Origin: Flavobacteriaceae bacterium | GTDB lineage: Bacteria; Bacteroidota; Bacteroidia; Flavobacteriales; Flavobacteriaceae | DNA: 64,000 nucleotides | Reading direction: 5' to 3' | Assembly (NCBI GenBank): GCA_030683815.1 | Contig: JAUXPJ010000018.1 | Location: 119,410-183,409, forward strand | Notes under the pieces: model-generated | Seen by the model: the letters and a program-made list of their open reading frames with translations, nothing else | What the model was told of the DNA's origin: nothing | Databases searched by the model: none | Program-made: the position numbers and the translations under genes | Shown here: positions 19,478 to 28,717 of the stretch, one piece after another | Layout: the number at the start of each line of letters is the position of its first letter | Numbering within the stretch: the stretch's first letter is position 1

Positions 19478-19551
19478 TGGAGACGATCGGAATCGAACCG
19501 ACGACCTTTTGACTGCCAGTCAAACGCTCTAGCCAACTGAGCTACGCCCCC
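19478..19551 (-). tRNA. tRNA-Ala (GGC)
   Basis: The minus strand folds into a full cloverleaf: acceptor GGGGGCG/CGTCTCC, D-arm TAGCTCAGTTGGCTAGAGC, anticodon loop CTGGCAG (anticodon GGC) and T-arm with GGTTCGATTCC. The G3:U70 pair that identifies alanine tRNA is present. Discriminator A is followed by CAA, so CCA is not encoded. Confidence 0.95.
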
Positions 19552-19561
19552 AAAACGGCCT

Positions 19562-19569
19562 CAAATATA
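19562..19569 (-). promoter_or_regulatory. -7 box of tRNA-Ala promoter
   Basis: TATATTTG on the minus strand, about 11 bases upstream of the mature tRNA 5' end. Confidence 0.6.
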
Positions 19570-19643
19570 CTATATTCAAAGAAATAATACTAAATTGCCT
19601 AAAAAATAAAGTACTTTTAATAATCATTAGTCAATAAAAAAAT

Positions 19644-20399
19644 ATGGATTCAGGAAATATTACCGTTACTGTTGAACATCAAATAGCGACCATCAACTTT
19701 TACCATCCTGCAAGCAATTCATTGCCTTCCAATTTATTAAATCAGTTATCGGATGTTATAAATCAATTAGATGTCAATAATAAGGTAAATGTTATCATCT
19801 TAAAAAGTGAAAACAATACCACTTTTTGCGCTGGTGCTTCTTTTGACGAATTGATTTCAATCAATAATGAATCTGATGGTTTAGCATTTTTTAGAGGGTT
19901 TGCCAATGTGATAAATGCCATGCGAAAGTGCTCTAAATTGATTATAGGTCGAGCACAAGGAAAAGTTGTTGGCGGCGGTGTCGGACTTTTAGCAGCTGCT
20001 GATTATTGTTTAGCGACTGATCAGGCAGCCATTAAATTGTCAGAATTTACAATTGGAATCGGTCCTTTTGTAATCGCTCCGGCAGTAGAACGCAAAATGG
20101 GAATTGCAGCCTTAAGTGAACTTACGCTCAATGCAACTCAATGGCATAATGCTTATTGGGCAAAAGAAAAAGGGTTGTATACGCGTGTTTTTGACTCGAT
20201 AGATGAAATGGATAAAGAGATTGAAATTCTCTCCTTAAAATTAGCCAATTACAACCCGGAAGCTTTAAAGCAAATGAAACAGATTTTATGGAATGGAACT
20301 GATCATTGGGATAATCTATTGATAGAAAGAGCGGCAATTAGCGGCAAATTAGTACTTTCTGATTTTAGCAAAAAAGCACTCAATAAATTTAAAAAATAA
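19644..20399 (+). CDS. Enoyl-CoA hydratase/isomerase family protein
   Basis: This 251-residue crotonase-fold protein has the oxyanion-hole segments FCAGASFDELI and GKVVGGGVGLLAAADYCLA, with an SEFTIGIGP block where the family places its catalytic glutamate. It probably hydrates an enoyl-CoA in fatty-acid or branched-chain amino-acid degradation; a methylglutaconyl-CoA hydratase role is possible but not shown. A 54-residue membrane peptide gene follows after five bases and is probably co-transcribed. Confidence 0.85.
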   Translation: MDSGNITVTVEHQIATINFYHPASNSLPSNLLNQLSDVINQLDVNNKVNVIILKSENNTTFCAGASFDELISINNESDGLAFFRGFANVINAMRKCSKLIIGRAQGKVVGGGVGLLAAADYCLATDQAAIKLSEFTIGIGPFVIAPAVERKMGIAALSELTLNATQWHNAYWAKEKGLYTRVFDSIDEMDKEIEILSLKLANYNPEALKQMKQILWNGTDHWDNLLIERAAISGKLVLSDFSKKALNKFKK

Positions 20400-20404
20400 A
20401 TAGG

Positions 20405-20569
20405 ATGTCTCTATTATATTTAATCCAACAAACTGATTTTCAAGAGAAATTAAACAATGCGCCTTTAGATTATCAAATTGCTTTTTTTATTTCTAGTTAC
20501 TTACCTTATTTAATTCTGGTTGTTATTGTGTATTTTATATATTACAAAGCAAAAAATAAAAAAGATTAA
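20405..20569 (+). CDS. Small single-span membrane protein, unknown function
   Basis: The 54-codon frame starts MSLLYLIQQTDFQEKLNNAP, then has a hydrophobic stretch (about residues 29-47, ISSYLPYLILVVIVYFIYY) and ends in the basic tail KAKNKKD. This is the layout of a one-helix inner-membrane protein with its C-terminus inside. It begins five bases after the hydratase stop, on the same strand. No family is recognised. Confidence 0.6.
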   Translation: MSLLYLIQQTDFQEKLNNAPLDYQIAFFISSYLPYLILVVIVYFIYYKAKNKKD

Positions 20570-20591
20570 GAGAACTGAAAGTCAGATTTTG

Positions 20592-20599
20592 TAATTTTG
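20592..20599 (+). promoter_or_regulatory. Possible -7 box for queD
   Basis: TAATTTTG matches TAnnTTTG but lies about 125 bases before the queD ATG, so a long leader would be needed. Confidence 0.35.
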
Positions 20600-20724
20600 C
20601 CGTTCAATTATATAGATTTGAGTATTAAGTATTGAGTATTGAGAAGGCAATTATGCCAATATTAATATATTACTTAATTTATTGTAATGCCAATTATTCC
20701 GTTTAATGTAAAATGTCTTGATGT

Positions 20725-21171
20725 ATGATACGAGTAACCAAAGAATTCTATTTTGAAACTGCTCATGCGCTTTATGGCTATGACGGAAAATGTAAAAACA
20801 TTCACGGGCATAGTTATAAACTTTCGGTTACAATTATTGGAATTCCAATTCAAGATGATAATAATCCTAAAAATGGAATGGTGCTTGATTTTGGTGATTT
20901 AAAAAGAATTGTTAAAGCTGAAGTGATAGATGTTTTTGACCATTCCACTATTTTTAATGAGAATACACCTCATAAAATAATTGCTTTAGATCTTGAAAAA
21001 ACAGGTCAACAAGTAATTTTAGTTCCCTATCAACCCACATCAGAAATGATGTTGATAGATATTTCTCAAAAAATTAAAGTGAAATTACCCGCAGAAGTTC
21101 AATTACATTCCTTGCGTTTGTACGAAACCAACACTTCTTACGCGGAATGGTTTGCTGCTGATCAGAAATAG
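20725..21171 (+). CDS. queD: 6-carboxytetrahydropterin synthase (QueD/PTPS family)
   Basis: The 148-residue enzyme of the PTPS/QueD family converts dihydroneopterin triphosphate to 6-carboxytetrahydropterin on the way to queuosine. Zinc ligands His14, His27 and His29 are in FETAHALYGYDGKCKNIHGH, with catalytic Cys23. The start ATG at 20725 directly precedes the conserved IRVTKEFYFE strand. No other queuosine gene lies next to it. It is convergent with pth, with a four-base gap. Confidence 0.9.
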   Translation: MIRVTKEFYFETAHALYGYDGKCKNIHGHSYKLSVTIIGIPIQDDNNPKNGMVLDFGDLKRIVKAEVIDVFDHSTIFNENTPHKIIALDLEKTGQQVILVPYQPTSEMMLIDISQKIKVKLPAEVQLHSLRLYETNTSYAEWFAADQK

Positions 21172-21175
21172 CTCA

Positions 21176-21805
21176 TTATTTGCCGTTAAAAGCATTCATC
21201 GTATGGTTAATACCGGCAGTTCCGAAAGATGTGATTACTTGTATTGATTTATCTAAACGTTCAGTTAAAAGTTTCAGTTCTTCCTCAGTCCACTCACCTA
21301 AAACGTAGTCAGATTGTTGACCCTGCGAAAATTCAGAACCAATTCCAAAACGAAACCTGATATATTGTTGAGTTTTCAGCATTTCATTGATACTTTTTAA
21401 ACCGTTATGTCCGCCATCACTTCCGCTGGTTTTTATTCTGATTGTTCCAAATAGTAGATTGATATCATCACAAATAACGAGTAGGTTTTCTAATGGAATA
21501 TTCTCTTTTGTAAGCCAATATTTAACCGCTTTACCACTTAAATTCATATAAGTTGATGGTTTAAGCAGATAAAACATTCTTCCCTTAAATTTGTATTGTG
21601 TTAAAGATCCCAACTTATTGGATTCAAAAGTAATTGCGTTTTTTTGAGCCAAAAAATCGAGTATTTTAAAACCGATATTATGTCGGGTATTTTCGTATTG
21701 AGCGCCTATATTTCCTAATCCAACTATTAAAAATTTCTGCATAATTTGATCGGGATTTTCTTTTGGTGTTTTGAAAAAAGATTGGATTATTTTGAACCAT
21801 TTCAT
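21176..21805 (-). CDS. pth: Peptidyl-tRNA hydrolase
   Basis: This enzyme releases peptides from prematurely dissociated peptidyl-tRNA. The family core begins at residue 22 (MQKFLIVGLGNIG), with the active-site block NTRHNIGF (His42) and VICDDINLLFG. The 21-residue extension before Met22 is seen in some Flavobacteria, but a -7-like TATTTTTG at 21811-21818 lies only a few bases upstream of the first ATG, so the start at 21742 is an equally good choice. Confidence 0.92.
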   Translation of the reverse strand: MKWFKIIQSFFKTPKENPDQIMQKFLIVGLGNIGAQYENTRHNIGFKILDFLAQKNAITFESNKLGSLTQYKFKGRMFYLLKPSTYMNLSGKAVKYWLTKENIPLENLLVICDDINLLFGTIRIKTSGSDGGHNGLKSINEMLKTQQYIRFRFGIGSEFSQGQQSDYVLGEWTEEELKLLTERLDKSIQVITSFGTAGINHTMNAFNGK

Positions 21806-21928
21806 TTTACAAAAATATCAAATTATACTAATTGTATTTATATTTCAGCATAAATTAAAATATAAATTTACAATGGTTAATGCCGATTGGATAGCTGTTT
21901 TAGGACGGGACAAATCAACAAAATAAAA

Positions 21929-21951
21929 AAACCACGCTTTTGGCGTGGTTT
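21929..21951 (-). terminator. Terminator after rplY
   Basis: AAACCACGC and GCGTGGTTT pair around a 5-base loop. On the minus strand a T run follows, so it ends the prs-rplY transcript. Confidence 0.8.
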
Positions 21952-21969
21952 AAATATAAATATAATCAT

Positions 21970-22593
21970 TTATTCTTGAGTAGCAATTTCTTCTCCTTCA
22001 GTAATTTCTTCTCCTTCATCATCATCAACAGCGTCATCTTTAGCAGCAGAACGAGCCATTCTAACTTGAGCTACTACTGTGTTATCCGGATGCATGATAG
22101 TGAAATCTTTATTCACAAGAGCTGTAACATACAACTTGCTTCCGATTTTTAATTTAGAGATATCAGCATTGATAAAGTCCGGTAAATTGGCAGGTAAAGC
22201 TTTAACTCTAAGTTTGCGTAGGTTAAAACGCAAAGAACCGCCTTTTATTACTCCAGGCGATGTACCAATCAATTTTACAGGGATATTCATTGTAATTTCT
22301 TTATCTTCAAATAATTGATAAAAATCTACATGTAAAATTTTGTCAGATACCGGATGAAATTGAATGTCTTGTAAAATAGCGTTAATAGTAACCCCATCTT
22401 CAAGTTCAATCTTTGCAGTAAATACGTTTGGAGTATAAACAAGTGGTTTAAAATCCACTGCTGATGCTGAAAATTGCAATGTTTTATCCCCTCCGTATAT
22501 CACGCAAGGAATCATTCCAGCATTACGTAAGGCCTTACTTGCTTTCTTGCCTGCGCTTTCTCTTTTTGATCCTTTGATTGTAATTGATTTCAT
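21970..22593 (-). CDS. rplY: 50S ribosomal protein L25 / general stress protein Ctc
   Basis: The 207-residue long-form (TL5/Ctc type) L25 binds 5S rRNA. The N-terminal L25 domain covers about 1-92 ([45 protein letters not shown]), followed by the beta-rich TL5 C-terminal domain and an acidic tail rich in Asp and Glu. It sits 23 bases downstream of prs on the same strand; the prs-ctc pair is conserved widely in bacteria, supporting an operon. Confidence 0.95.
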   Translation of the reverse strand: MKSITIKGSKRESAGKKASKALRNAGMIPCVIYGGDKTLQFSASAVDFKPLVYTPNVFTAKIELEDGVTINAILQDIQFHPVSDKILHVDFYQLFEDKEITMNIPVKLIGTSPGVIKGGSLRFNLRKLRVKALPANLPDFINADISKLKIGSKLYVTALVNKDFTIMHPDNTVVAQVRMARSAAKDDAVDDDEGEEITEGEEIATQE

Positions 22594-22616
22594 TTTTGTA
22601 TTTAAATATTAATAAT

Positions 22617-23558
22617 TTACATTATAAATTGCCCGCTAATAGATTGATTTTCTTGCACTTTGTGCATCACATCGGCAAACAAAGGTGCGCAAGATACGAC
22701 TTTTATCTTAGAACTTTGCTTTTTCAGCGGAATTGTATCGGTAACGATAAGTTCTGATAATTTTGATTTCTCAATTTTCTCATAAGCATCACCTGATAAA
22801 ATAGGATGTGTTGTAATGGCTCTTACGCTTAACGCTCCTCTTTCTATCATTAAATCCGCAGCTTTTGTAAGTGTGCCGGCGGTATCTACCATATCATCAA
22901 CCAAAATAACATTCTTACCTTCCACATTTCCAATAAGTTCCATTTCATCAACCACATTTGCTTTTTTGCGTTGTTTATAACAGATTACAACTTCGCAATT
23001 AAGAAACTTTGAGTAAGCATAAGCGCGTTTTGAACCTCCCATATCTGGCGACGCAATGGTGATGTTATCTAGCTTTAAACTATGGATATAAGGTAAAAAT
23101 ACCACTGAGGCAAATAGGTGATCAACGGGTTTTTCAAAAAAACCTTGAATTTGGTCGGCATGTAAATCAACAGTCATGATCCTTGTGGCTCCGGCAGTTT
23201 GTAATAAATTAGCCACTAACTTGGCTCCGATAGAAACACGTGGCTGGTCTTTTCTGTCCTGTCTTGCCCATCCAAAATAAGGAATAACAGCTGTAATATG
23301 GCGCGCTGAAGCTCTTTTTGCGGCGTCAATCATCAATAATAACTCCATTAAATTATCAGCGTTTGGAAAGGTAGAGCCAATTAAAAATACTCTTCTGCCA
23401 CGAACAGATTCTTCATAAGCAGGCTGAAATTCACCGTCGCTAAATCTGGATAAATTAATGCTTCCTAATTTAGTGCCGTATTCAATTGCTATTTTTTCGG
23501 CCAATTCCAAACTTTGGGAACATGCAAATACTTTGGGCTCTAGTACAGAATTTTCCAT
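22617..23558 (-). CDS. prs: Ribose-phosphate pyrophosphokinase
   Basis: The 313-residue PRPP synthase transfers pyrophosphate from ATP to ribose-5-phosphate, feeding nucleotide, His and Trp synthesis. Visible are FSDGEFQPAYEESVRG, the ATP-loop region YFGWARQDRKDQPR, the metal-binding DLHADQIQGFF and the PRPP-binding loop VDDMVDTAGTL. Length is normal. It is the first gene of the prs-rplY pair. Confidence 0.96.
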   Translation of the reverse strand: MENSVLEPKVFACSQSLELAEKIAIEYGTKLGSINLSRFSDGEFQPAYEESVRGRRVFLIGSTFPNADNLMELLLMIDAAKRASARHITAVIPYFGWARQDRKDQPRVSIGAKLVANLLQTAGATRIMTVDLHADQIQGFFEKPVDHLFASVVFLPYIHSLKLDNITIASPDMGGSKRAYAYSKFLNCEVVICYKQRKKANVVDEMELIGNVEGKNVILVDDMVDTAGTLTKAADLMIERGALSVRAITTHPILSGDAYEKIEKSKLSELIVTDTIPLKKQSSKIKVVSCAPLFADVMHKVQENQSISGQFIM

Positions 23559-23681
23559 TTTAAGTAGATATTTATAATATATTGGTTGAAAAGTATTGTT
23601 GTTGGCGGTAAAGTTATGAATTATATTAAAAACACATTTACACTTTGTTGAAAAATTATGATTGTTACCAAAAATATTTTA

Positions 23682-23689
23682 TAAATTTG
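23682..23689 (+). promoter_or_regulatory. -7 box of tRNA-Leu(CAA) promoter
   Basis: TAAATTTG, about 14 bases before the tRNA, with TTG near 23662-23664 as a possible -33 element. Confidence 0.6.
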
Positions 23690-23703
23690 CCAAACCAAAA
23701 AAG

Positions 23704-23787
23704 GCCTTGGTGGCGGAATTGGTAGACGCGCTGGATTCAAAATCCAGTTCCTTCACCGGAGTGCGGGTTCGATTCCCGCCCAAGGTA
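23704..23787 (+). tRNA. tRNA-Leu (CAA)
   Basis: Type II tRNA with a variable arm. The acceptor is GCCTTGG/CCAAGGT, the anticodon loop TTCAAAA between CTGGA and TCCAG-type stems (anticodon CAA), and the T-arm GCGGGTTCGATTCCCGC. The terminal pair is G1.U72 rather than G-C, the same as in the other leucine tRNA of this window. CCA is not encoded. Confidence 0.95.
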
Positions 23788-23790
23788 CAA

Positions 23791-23818
23791 ATCCTTTGCA
23801 GATGCAAAGGATTTTTTT
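23791..23818 (+). terminator. Terminator after tRNA-Leu(CAA)
   Basis: ATCCTTTGCA and TGCAAAGGAT form a perfect inverted repeat followed by a run of seven T. Confidence 0.85.
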
Positions 23819-23949
23819 ATAAAGATTGCGCTTGTTAAAAATCTACTTGCATTTATCAAAAATTGATGAGTAAATAACTATTTTTGAGCTATATCGGTTG
23901 TAAATTCGTTTAAATTCTATAATTTTAGCAACTCTAAAAAAGTAATGAG

Positions 23950-25995
23950 TTGAAAAAATATTTAAACTCCCTTTTAATTATGTTTTTTATCACAGTTTCT
24001 CTGTGGTCACAATCTGTTACAGACAGTTTATTGCTGCAACTCAAACAAGCAACAACCGATACCTTAAAAGTTAAATTATATATTGAATTAGGAAATGAAT
24101 TAAGTTATGAAAATCCGGAAAAGGCGTTGTTGTATTACAATCAATCAATACAAATTTCCAAAAAATATAATAATTTCAATTATTTAGGAAAGAGTTATAA
24201 AGCGATTGGGATTTTTTACTTTAGAAAAAGTGATTATGAAGACGCGCTTGCCAATTTTAAATTAGCTCAGATATATTTTGAAAAAGCAAATAACCAGAAA
24301 GAATCCGGCAGAGCTTTTATGAACATTGGAAATGTATATTTAAGTCAGAATTTAGCCAGTAAAGCTTATGAGTATTTTTTAAAAGCTTTGCGAATTGCAG
24401 AAAAAATAAATCATCTTAAAGGAATATCGGCAGCATATAATAATATTGGTCTTATTTACAAAGAGCGCCAAGATGCTTCAAAAGCGATTGATTACTATAA
24501 TAAATCACTTAAAATTGCAACTCAAATCAATGATAAAGTTGGAATTTCGTCAGTAAATACCAACATTGGAAATGTTTATGCCGATGAAAAAAAGTACAAC
24601 TTAGCGATTGATTACTACAATAAATCTCTTATAATTGATGCTGAACTTGATGATAAATACGGAATGGCAATCTGTTTCAACAATATTGGCGAAGTGTATT
24701 CAAAACAAAATGATCTTGCAAGCGCTAAAAAGTATTATGACAACGGAATTCAACTAGCTAAAGAAATTGGCAACAAAAGTATGTTAGCCATGTTGTATTT
24801 AAATATGTCAAGTCTAAATTTGAAAGAATCAAAATTAGAGGAGGCTTATAATAATGCTGCGATAAGTTTAAAATATGTAAAACTGACTAATGAGTTAAAG
24901 GCTCAAGCACAAGTTTATGAACTCTTTTCTAAAATTTCAGAAGCTCAAAATAATCATAAAAACGCTTTTGAGTTTCATAAATTGTTTAAAAAATATAACG
25001 ATAGTCTTTCTTCTAACGATAGATTGATGAAAATAAAAGAGCTGGATGTTATTTTTGATGCTGAAAGTAAAAATAAAGAATTACAATTTTTAACAGACAG
25101 CAACAAACAAAATGAAATTCAAATTAAAAACCAAAAAATACTAATTTACGGTTTCGTTTTCTTGATTTTTATTGTTATTCTATTTTCGACTATTTTATTC
25201 AAACAAAATCAGGATAAAGTTAAAATGAATTCCCTTTTAACTTTAAAAGGGTTACAAATTGAAGAAAAAAACAAAGAAATTGTTGAGCAGCACAAAAACT
25301 TAGAAGCTTTAATTGATACGAAAGACAAGATTTTTTCTATTATAGGTCACGATTTAAAAAACCCGATGAATTCAATTATCGGTTTTTCAGAACTACTTTT
25401 AGATGATTACAATAAATATGATGATGAAAAGCGCAGTAAGTTTATCAAAATTATCAAAAACAGCGCACACCGCTCCAATGAATTATTAGAAAATTTATTA
25501 AGCTGGGCTCAATCTCAAAGTAATACGATAGAATTTAATCCGACAAAAATTTCATTAAAGAAAAGTATTGAAGAAGTTTTTGGATTACTCAATGTGCAAG
25601 CAAGTAAAAAAGGAATATCACTTCAATCAAATTTTTCCGTTAATTGTGATGTAACCGCCGATAAAAACATGTTACTTACTATTTTAAGAAATTTAGTTTC
25701 CAATGCCATAAAATTTTCTAATCCCAATAGTGTTGTTTCAATTGTGGTTACGCCACGTGATAAATTTTGTGAAATTACCGTAAAAGATACAGGTGTTGGA
25801 ATATCAAAAAACGAGATCGAATATCTCTTCGATTTGCACAACAAAGGCAAAATAATAAAGAAAGCTCAAAGTGGTTCTGGTTTGGGTTTAATGCTTTGTA
25901 AAGATTTTATTGAAAAACAAGGCGGCGCCATTTGGGTAATTAGTAAAATAGATGAAGGAAGTGAGTTTACTTTTACACTTCCTCTAACAGCATAA
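23950..25995 (+). CDS. TPR-containing sensor histidine kinase
   Basis: The 681-residue kinase has a signal peptide (to about residue 22) and a periplasmic array of six or more tetratricopeptide repeats (about 40-340). One membrane helix lies near 398-416, then a short coiled coil, a HisKA domain with phospho-acceptor His467 in IIGHDLKNPMNSIIGF, and an HATPase domain with DTGVGIS and GSGLGLMLC. The architecture is common in Bacteroidota; the TPRs probably sense a periplasmic partner. No cognate regulator is adjacent. Translation probably starts at TTG (23950). An ATG five bases earlier opens a two-codon frame (ATG AGT TGA) that overlaps the TTG. Confidence 0.88.
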   Translation: MKKYLNSLLIMFFITVSLWSQSVTDSLLLQLKQATTDTLKVKLYIELGNELSYENPEKALLYYNQSIQISKKYNNFNYLGKSYKAIGIFYFRKSDYEDALANFKLAQIYFEKANNQKESGRAFMNIGNVYLSQNLASKAYEYFLKALRIAEKINHLKGISAAYNNIGLIYKERQDASKAIDYYNKSLKIATQINDKVGISSVNTNIGNVYADEKKYNLAIDYYNKSLIIDAELDDKYGMAICFNNIGEVYSKQNDLASAKKYYDNGIQLAKEIGNKSMLAMLYLNMSSLNLKESKLEEAYNNAAISLKYVKLTNELKAQAQVYELFSKISEAQNNHKNAFEFHKLFKKYNDSLSSNDRLMKIKELDVIFDAESKNKELQFLTDSNKQNEIQIKNQKILIYGFVFLIFIVILFSTILFKQNQDKVKMNSLLTLKGLQIEEKNKEIVEQHKNLEALIDTKDKIFSIIGHDLKNPMNSIIGFSELLLDDYNKYDDEKRSKFIKIIKNSAHRSNELLENLLSWAQSQSNTIEFNPTKISLKKSIEEVFGLLNVQASKKGISLQSNFSVNCDVTADKNMLLTILRNLVSNAIKFSNPNSVVSIVVTPRDKFCEITVKDTGVGISKNEIEYLFDLHNKGKIIKKAQSGSGLGLMLCKDFIEKQGGAIWVISKIDEGSEFTFTLPLTA

Positions 25996-26024
25996 AAAAA
26001 CATTAAGATTCATCAAAACTTTAT

Positions 26025-26049
26025 AAACCATCAGCACTCATGATGGTTT
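26025..26049 (+). terminator. Terminator after the TPR kinase gene
   Basis: AAACCATCA and TGATGGTTT are paired around a 7-base loop with T-rich sequence following. Confidence 0.75.
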
Positions 26050-26056
26050 TCTTTTT

Positions 26057-26064
26057 TATATTTG
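26057..26064 (+). promoter_or_regulatory. -7 box of hupE-like gene
   Basis: TATATTTG, 18 bases before the ATG at 26083. It overlaps the in-frame TTG at 26062, which is therefore not the start. Confidence 0.6.
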
Positions 26065-26082
26065 GAACTCAATAAAATTCGT

Positions 26083-26667
26083 ATGGAAAATTTTATGTTT
26101 TATCTTCAGCAGGGTTTTTTTCATGTATTAGATTGGAAAGCCTATGACCATATGCTGTTTTTGGCAGCACTGACTGTTATTTACACTTTTTCAGATTGGA
26201 AAAGAATTTTGTTATTAGTCACTCTTTTTACATTGGGTCACACATTAACACTTTTATTATCAGCGTATAACATCATTAGTATCAACACTGTTTATGTTGA
26301 GTTTTTAATTCCGGCAACCATTTTTGTAACCGCTTTATCAAATATGTTTACCGCCGGAAAATCATCTAAAAAAAATAAGTCAGGCATTAATTTATTCTTT
26401 GCTTTTTTCTTCGGATTGATTCACGGACTCGGTTTTGCAGGTTATTTCAGAATGATAGTAGCTGTAAACGAAGATAAACTTGCACCGCTTTTAGAATTTG
26501 CTTTAGGAATTGAAGGAGCTCAAATTGTAATTGTTATACTGATTCTTATTGCAGCTTTCGCTTTTCAAACAGTATTTGGGTTTTCAAAACGCGATTGGGT
26601 TTTGGTAATTTCATCACTAATCATGGGAATTGTTATTCCGATGCTTATAAAAAATAAATTTTGGTAA
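26083..26667 (+). CDS. HupE/UreJ-like membrane protein
   Basis: The 194-residue protein has six or seven hydrophobic helices and the HupE/UreJ-2 family marks GFFHVLDWKAYDHMLFL, LFTLGHTLTL and FGLIHGLGFAGYF. Family members are associated with nickel or cobalt uptake, mostly by context. No urease or hydrogenase gene is present here, so the transported ion is not predictable. The promoter box supports the ATG start at 26083. Confidence 0.8.
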   Translation: MENFMFYLQQGFFHVLDWKAYDHMLFLAALTVIYTFSDWKRILLLVTLFTLGHTLTLLLSAYNIISINTVYVEFLIPATIFVTALSNMFTAGKSSKKNKSGINLFFAFFFGLIHGLGFAGYFRMIVAVNEDKLAPLLEFALGIEGAQIVIVILILIAAFAFQTVFGFSKRDWVLVISSLIMGIVIPMLIKNKFW

Positions 26668-26708
26668 AAATTAACACTCGATACTTAAAAATATCTTTAT
26701 TTTAGTGC

Positions 26709-27143
26709 ATGCTGCAAATGATGAATAAAAAACAACAAAAATACGACCGAGCATATTTAAGAATGGCTTTTGAATGGGCCAAACTTTCTTTTTGCGAGCG
26801 AAAACAAGTGGGTGCTTTAATTGTTAAAGACCGAATGATTATTTCTGACGGTTTTAACGGAACACCAACAGGATTTGATAATTGCTGTGAAGATGATGAA
26901 GAAAACACCAAATGGTATGTTTTACATGCCGAAGCAAATGCTATTTTAAAAGTAGCAGCATCAACCCAATCAAGTAAAGACGCAACCTTATATATAACAC
27001 TTTCGCCTTGTAAAGAATGCAGTAAACTTATTCACCAATCTGGAATTAAAAGAGTTGTATATGCACACGCTTATACAGATACTTCCGGATTAGAATTTTT
27101 AAAAGAAGCAGGCGTAGAATTAACCCATTATGAAGATGTTTAA
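26709..27143 (+). CDS. dCMP deaminase family protein (ComEB type)
   Basis: The 144-residue zinc deaminase probably converts dCMP to dUMP for thymidylate synthesis. The catalytic motif is HAEANAIL (His73, Glu75) and the zinc cysteines are in SPCKEC (Cys101, Cys104); CERKQVGALIVK is the family strand. Starts at 26709, 26718 or 26721 are all possible; the core begins after them. Its 3' end overlaps ctpA by 14 bases, which places it in a dCMP deaminase-ctpA-lpxH operon. Confidence 0.88.
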   Translation: MLQMMNKKQQKYDRAYLRMAFEWAKLSFCERKQVGALIVKDRMIISDGFNGTPTGFDNCCEDDEENTKWYVLHAEANAILKVAASTQSSKDATLYITLSPCKECSKLIHQSGIKRVVYAHAYTDTSGLEFLKEAGVELTHYEDV

Positions 27144-28716
27144 AAATAAATCAATTTATCCTTTATTCTTTGCTGTCGCTGTTGTATTAGGCATTATAAT
27201 TGGCAGCAATTTTAATTTTGAACAACGGTCATTTTCCTTTGTATCAAAAGGTTCGCAGGATGCTAAAATTAAGCGCTTATTAGGATTTATCAAAAATAGT
27301 TATGTCGATGAAGTTGATACCGATAGTCTGTTAGATATTACCATCACTCAAATGCTTTTAAATTTAGATCCGCATTCAGTATATATTTCCAAAAAAGAAA
27401 TGCAACAAAATATGGAGAGTATGCATGGAAATTTTGTTGGAATTGGCGTTCAATTTATGATGTATCAAGATACCGTTACTGTAATTAAAGCAATTGAAGG
27501 CGGACCAAGTGAAAAGCTCGGTATCAAAGCCGGAGATCGAATTCTGATAGCAGAGAATGATACACTTTATGGCAAAAAACTGAATAGTGATCTCATTATG
27601 AGTAAACTAAAAGGAATACAAAATTCTAGTGTAAATGTGTTAATTTATAGAAAATCAACTAAAGAAAAATTAAACTTTACCATTAAACGCGGAAATGTTG
27701 ATATTAAAAGTGTGCCGGCAGCTTATATGCTGTCTGATGATATTGGATATATCAAAATTGATCGCTTCGCCATGACCACTTATAAAGAGTTTAAAGAAAA
27801 TTTAACAAAACTTCAAAAGCAGGGAATGAAAGCCTTAGTGCTCGATTTACGAGGGAACCCCGGTGGATTTATGGATATGGCAATAGATATTGTTGATGAA
27901 CTATTAACCGAGAAAAAACTAATTGTTTATACCAAAAGCAAAAGCGGAAAAATTGAAAAATCATTTTCAACCAATAAAGGAAGTTTTGAAAATGGTGAAA
28001 CGTATGTTTTAATTGATGAAAATTCAGCATCTGCAAGTGAAATAGTTGCCGGTGCCTTACAAGATAACGACCGGGGAACAATTGTAGGAAGACGTTCATT
28101 TGGAAAAGGATTAGTGCAAGAAGAAATGTCTTTAGGCGATGGATCTTCTGTTCGATTAACCACCGCAAGATATTATACTCCAACAGGTCGTTCTATTCAA
28201 AAACCATATAGTGCGCAAACAAACGGCGCTTATTTCCACGATTTTGAAGATCGAATCAATAACGGTGAACTTGTTTCAAAAGACAGTATTAAAGTCATAG
28301 ATTCTTTAAAATACAAAACGCCCAAAGGTAAAATTGTATACGGCGGTGGCGGTATCATTCCAGATATTTTCGTTCCGATAGATACCACTGCCTTTATCAG
28401 CAACTACTACTTACAAGGTTTAAATGATTTCGCTTTTGAATATGTTGATAACAACAGAGCAAAATTGAATAAAATGAGCATGGAGCAATTTACCAAAACA
28501 TTTGATGTTGGAAATGAAGTACTCAATGAATATCTTAAAGGGATAAGTCAATTTCACATCAAAGAGCGCCATAAAAAATACATCAAAATGTATCTCAATG
28601 CGGTAATTGCACGTTATTTATATGATGATTTAGGATTTTATAATGTGATCAACAAAGAAGATTTAATGCTGAAAAAAGTGCAATCACTACATTTGCAAAA
28701 ACCAACAAAAAAATAA
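27130..28716 (+). CDS. ctpA: Carboxyl-terminal processing protease (S41)
   Basis: The 528-residue protease has an N-terminal membrane anchor (about 8-28), a PDZ domain (about 88-175, with FVGIGVQFMM) and a tail-specific S41 protease core. Catalytic Ser301 lies in NSASASE and Lys326 in SFGKG. C-terminal residues after about 420 form the helical extension seen in Bacteroidota homologues. It probably trims C-termini of periplasmic or envelope proteins. It overlaps the deaminase gene and is one base from lpxH. Confidence 0.92.
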   Translation: MKMFKNKSIYPLFFAVAVVLGIIIGSNFNFEQRSFSFVSKGSQDAKIKRLLGFIKNSYVDEVDTDSLLDITITQMLLNLDPHSVYISKKEMQQNMESMHGNFVGIGVQFMMYQDTVTVIKAIEGGPSEKLGIKAGDRILIAENDTLYGKKLNSDLIMSKLKGIQNSSVNVLIYRKSTKEKLNFTIKRGNVDIKSVPAAYMLSDDIGYIKIDRFAMTTYKEFKENLTKLQKQGMKALVLDLRGNPGGFMDMAIDIVDELLTEKKLIVYTKSKSGKIEKSFSTNKGSFENGETYVLIDENSASASEIVAGALQDNDRGTIVGRRSFGKGLVQEEMSLGDGSSVRLTTARYYTPTGRSIQKPYSAQTNGAYFHDFEDRINNGELVSKDSIKVIDSLKYKTPKGKIVYGGGGIIPDIFVPIDTTAFISNYYLQGLNDFAFEYVDNNRAKLNKMSMEQFTKTFDVGNEVLNEYLKGISQFHIKERHKKYIKMYLNAVIARYLYDDLGFYNVINKEDLMLKKVQSLHLQKPTKK

Positions 28717-28717
28717 A

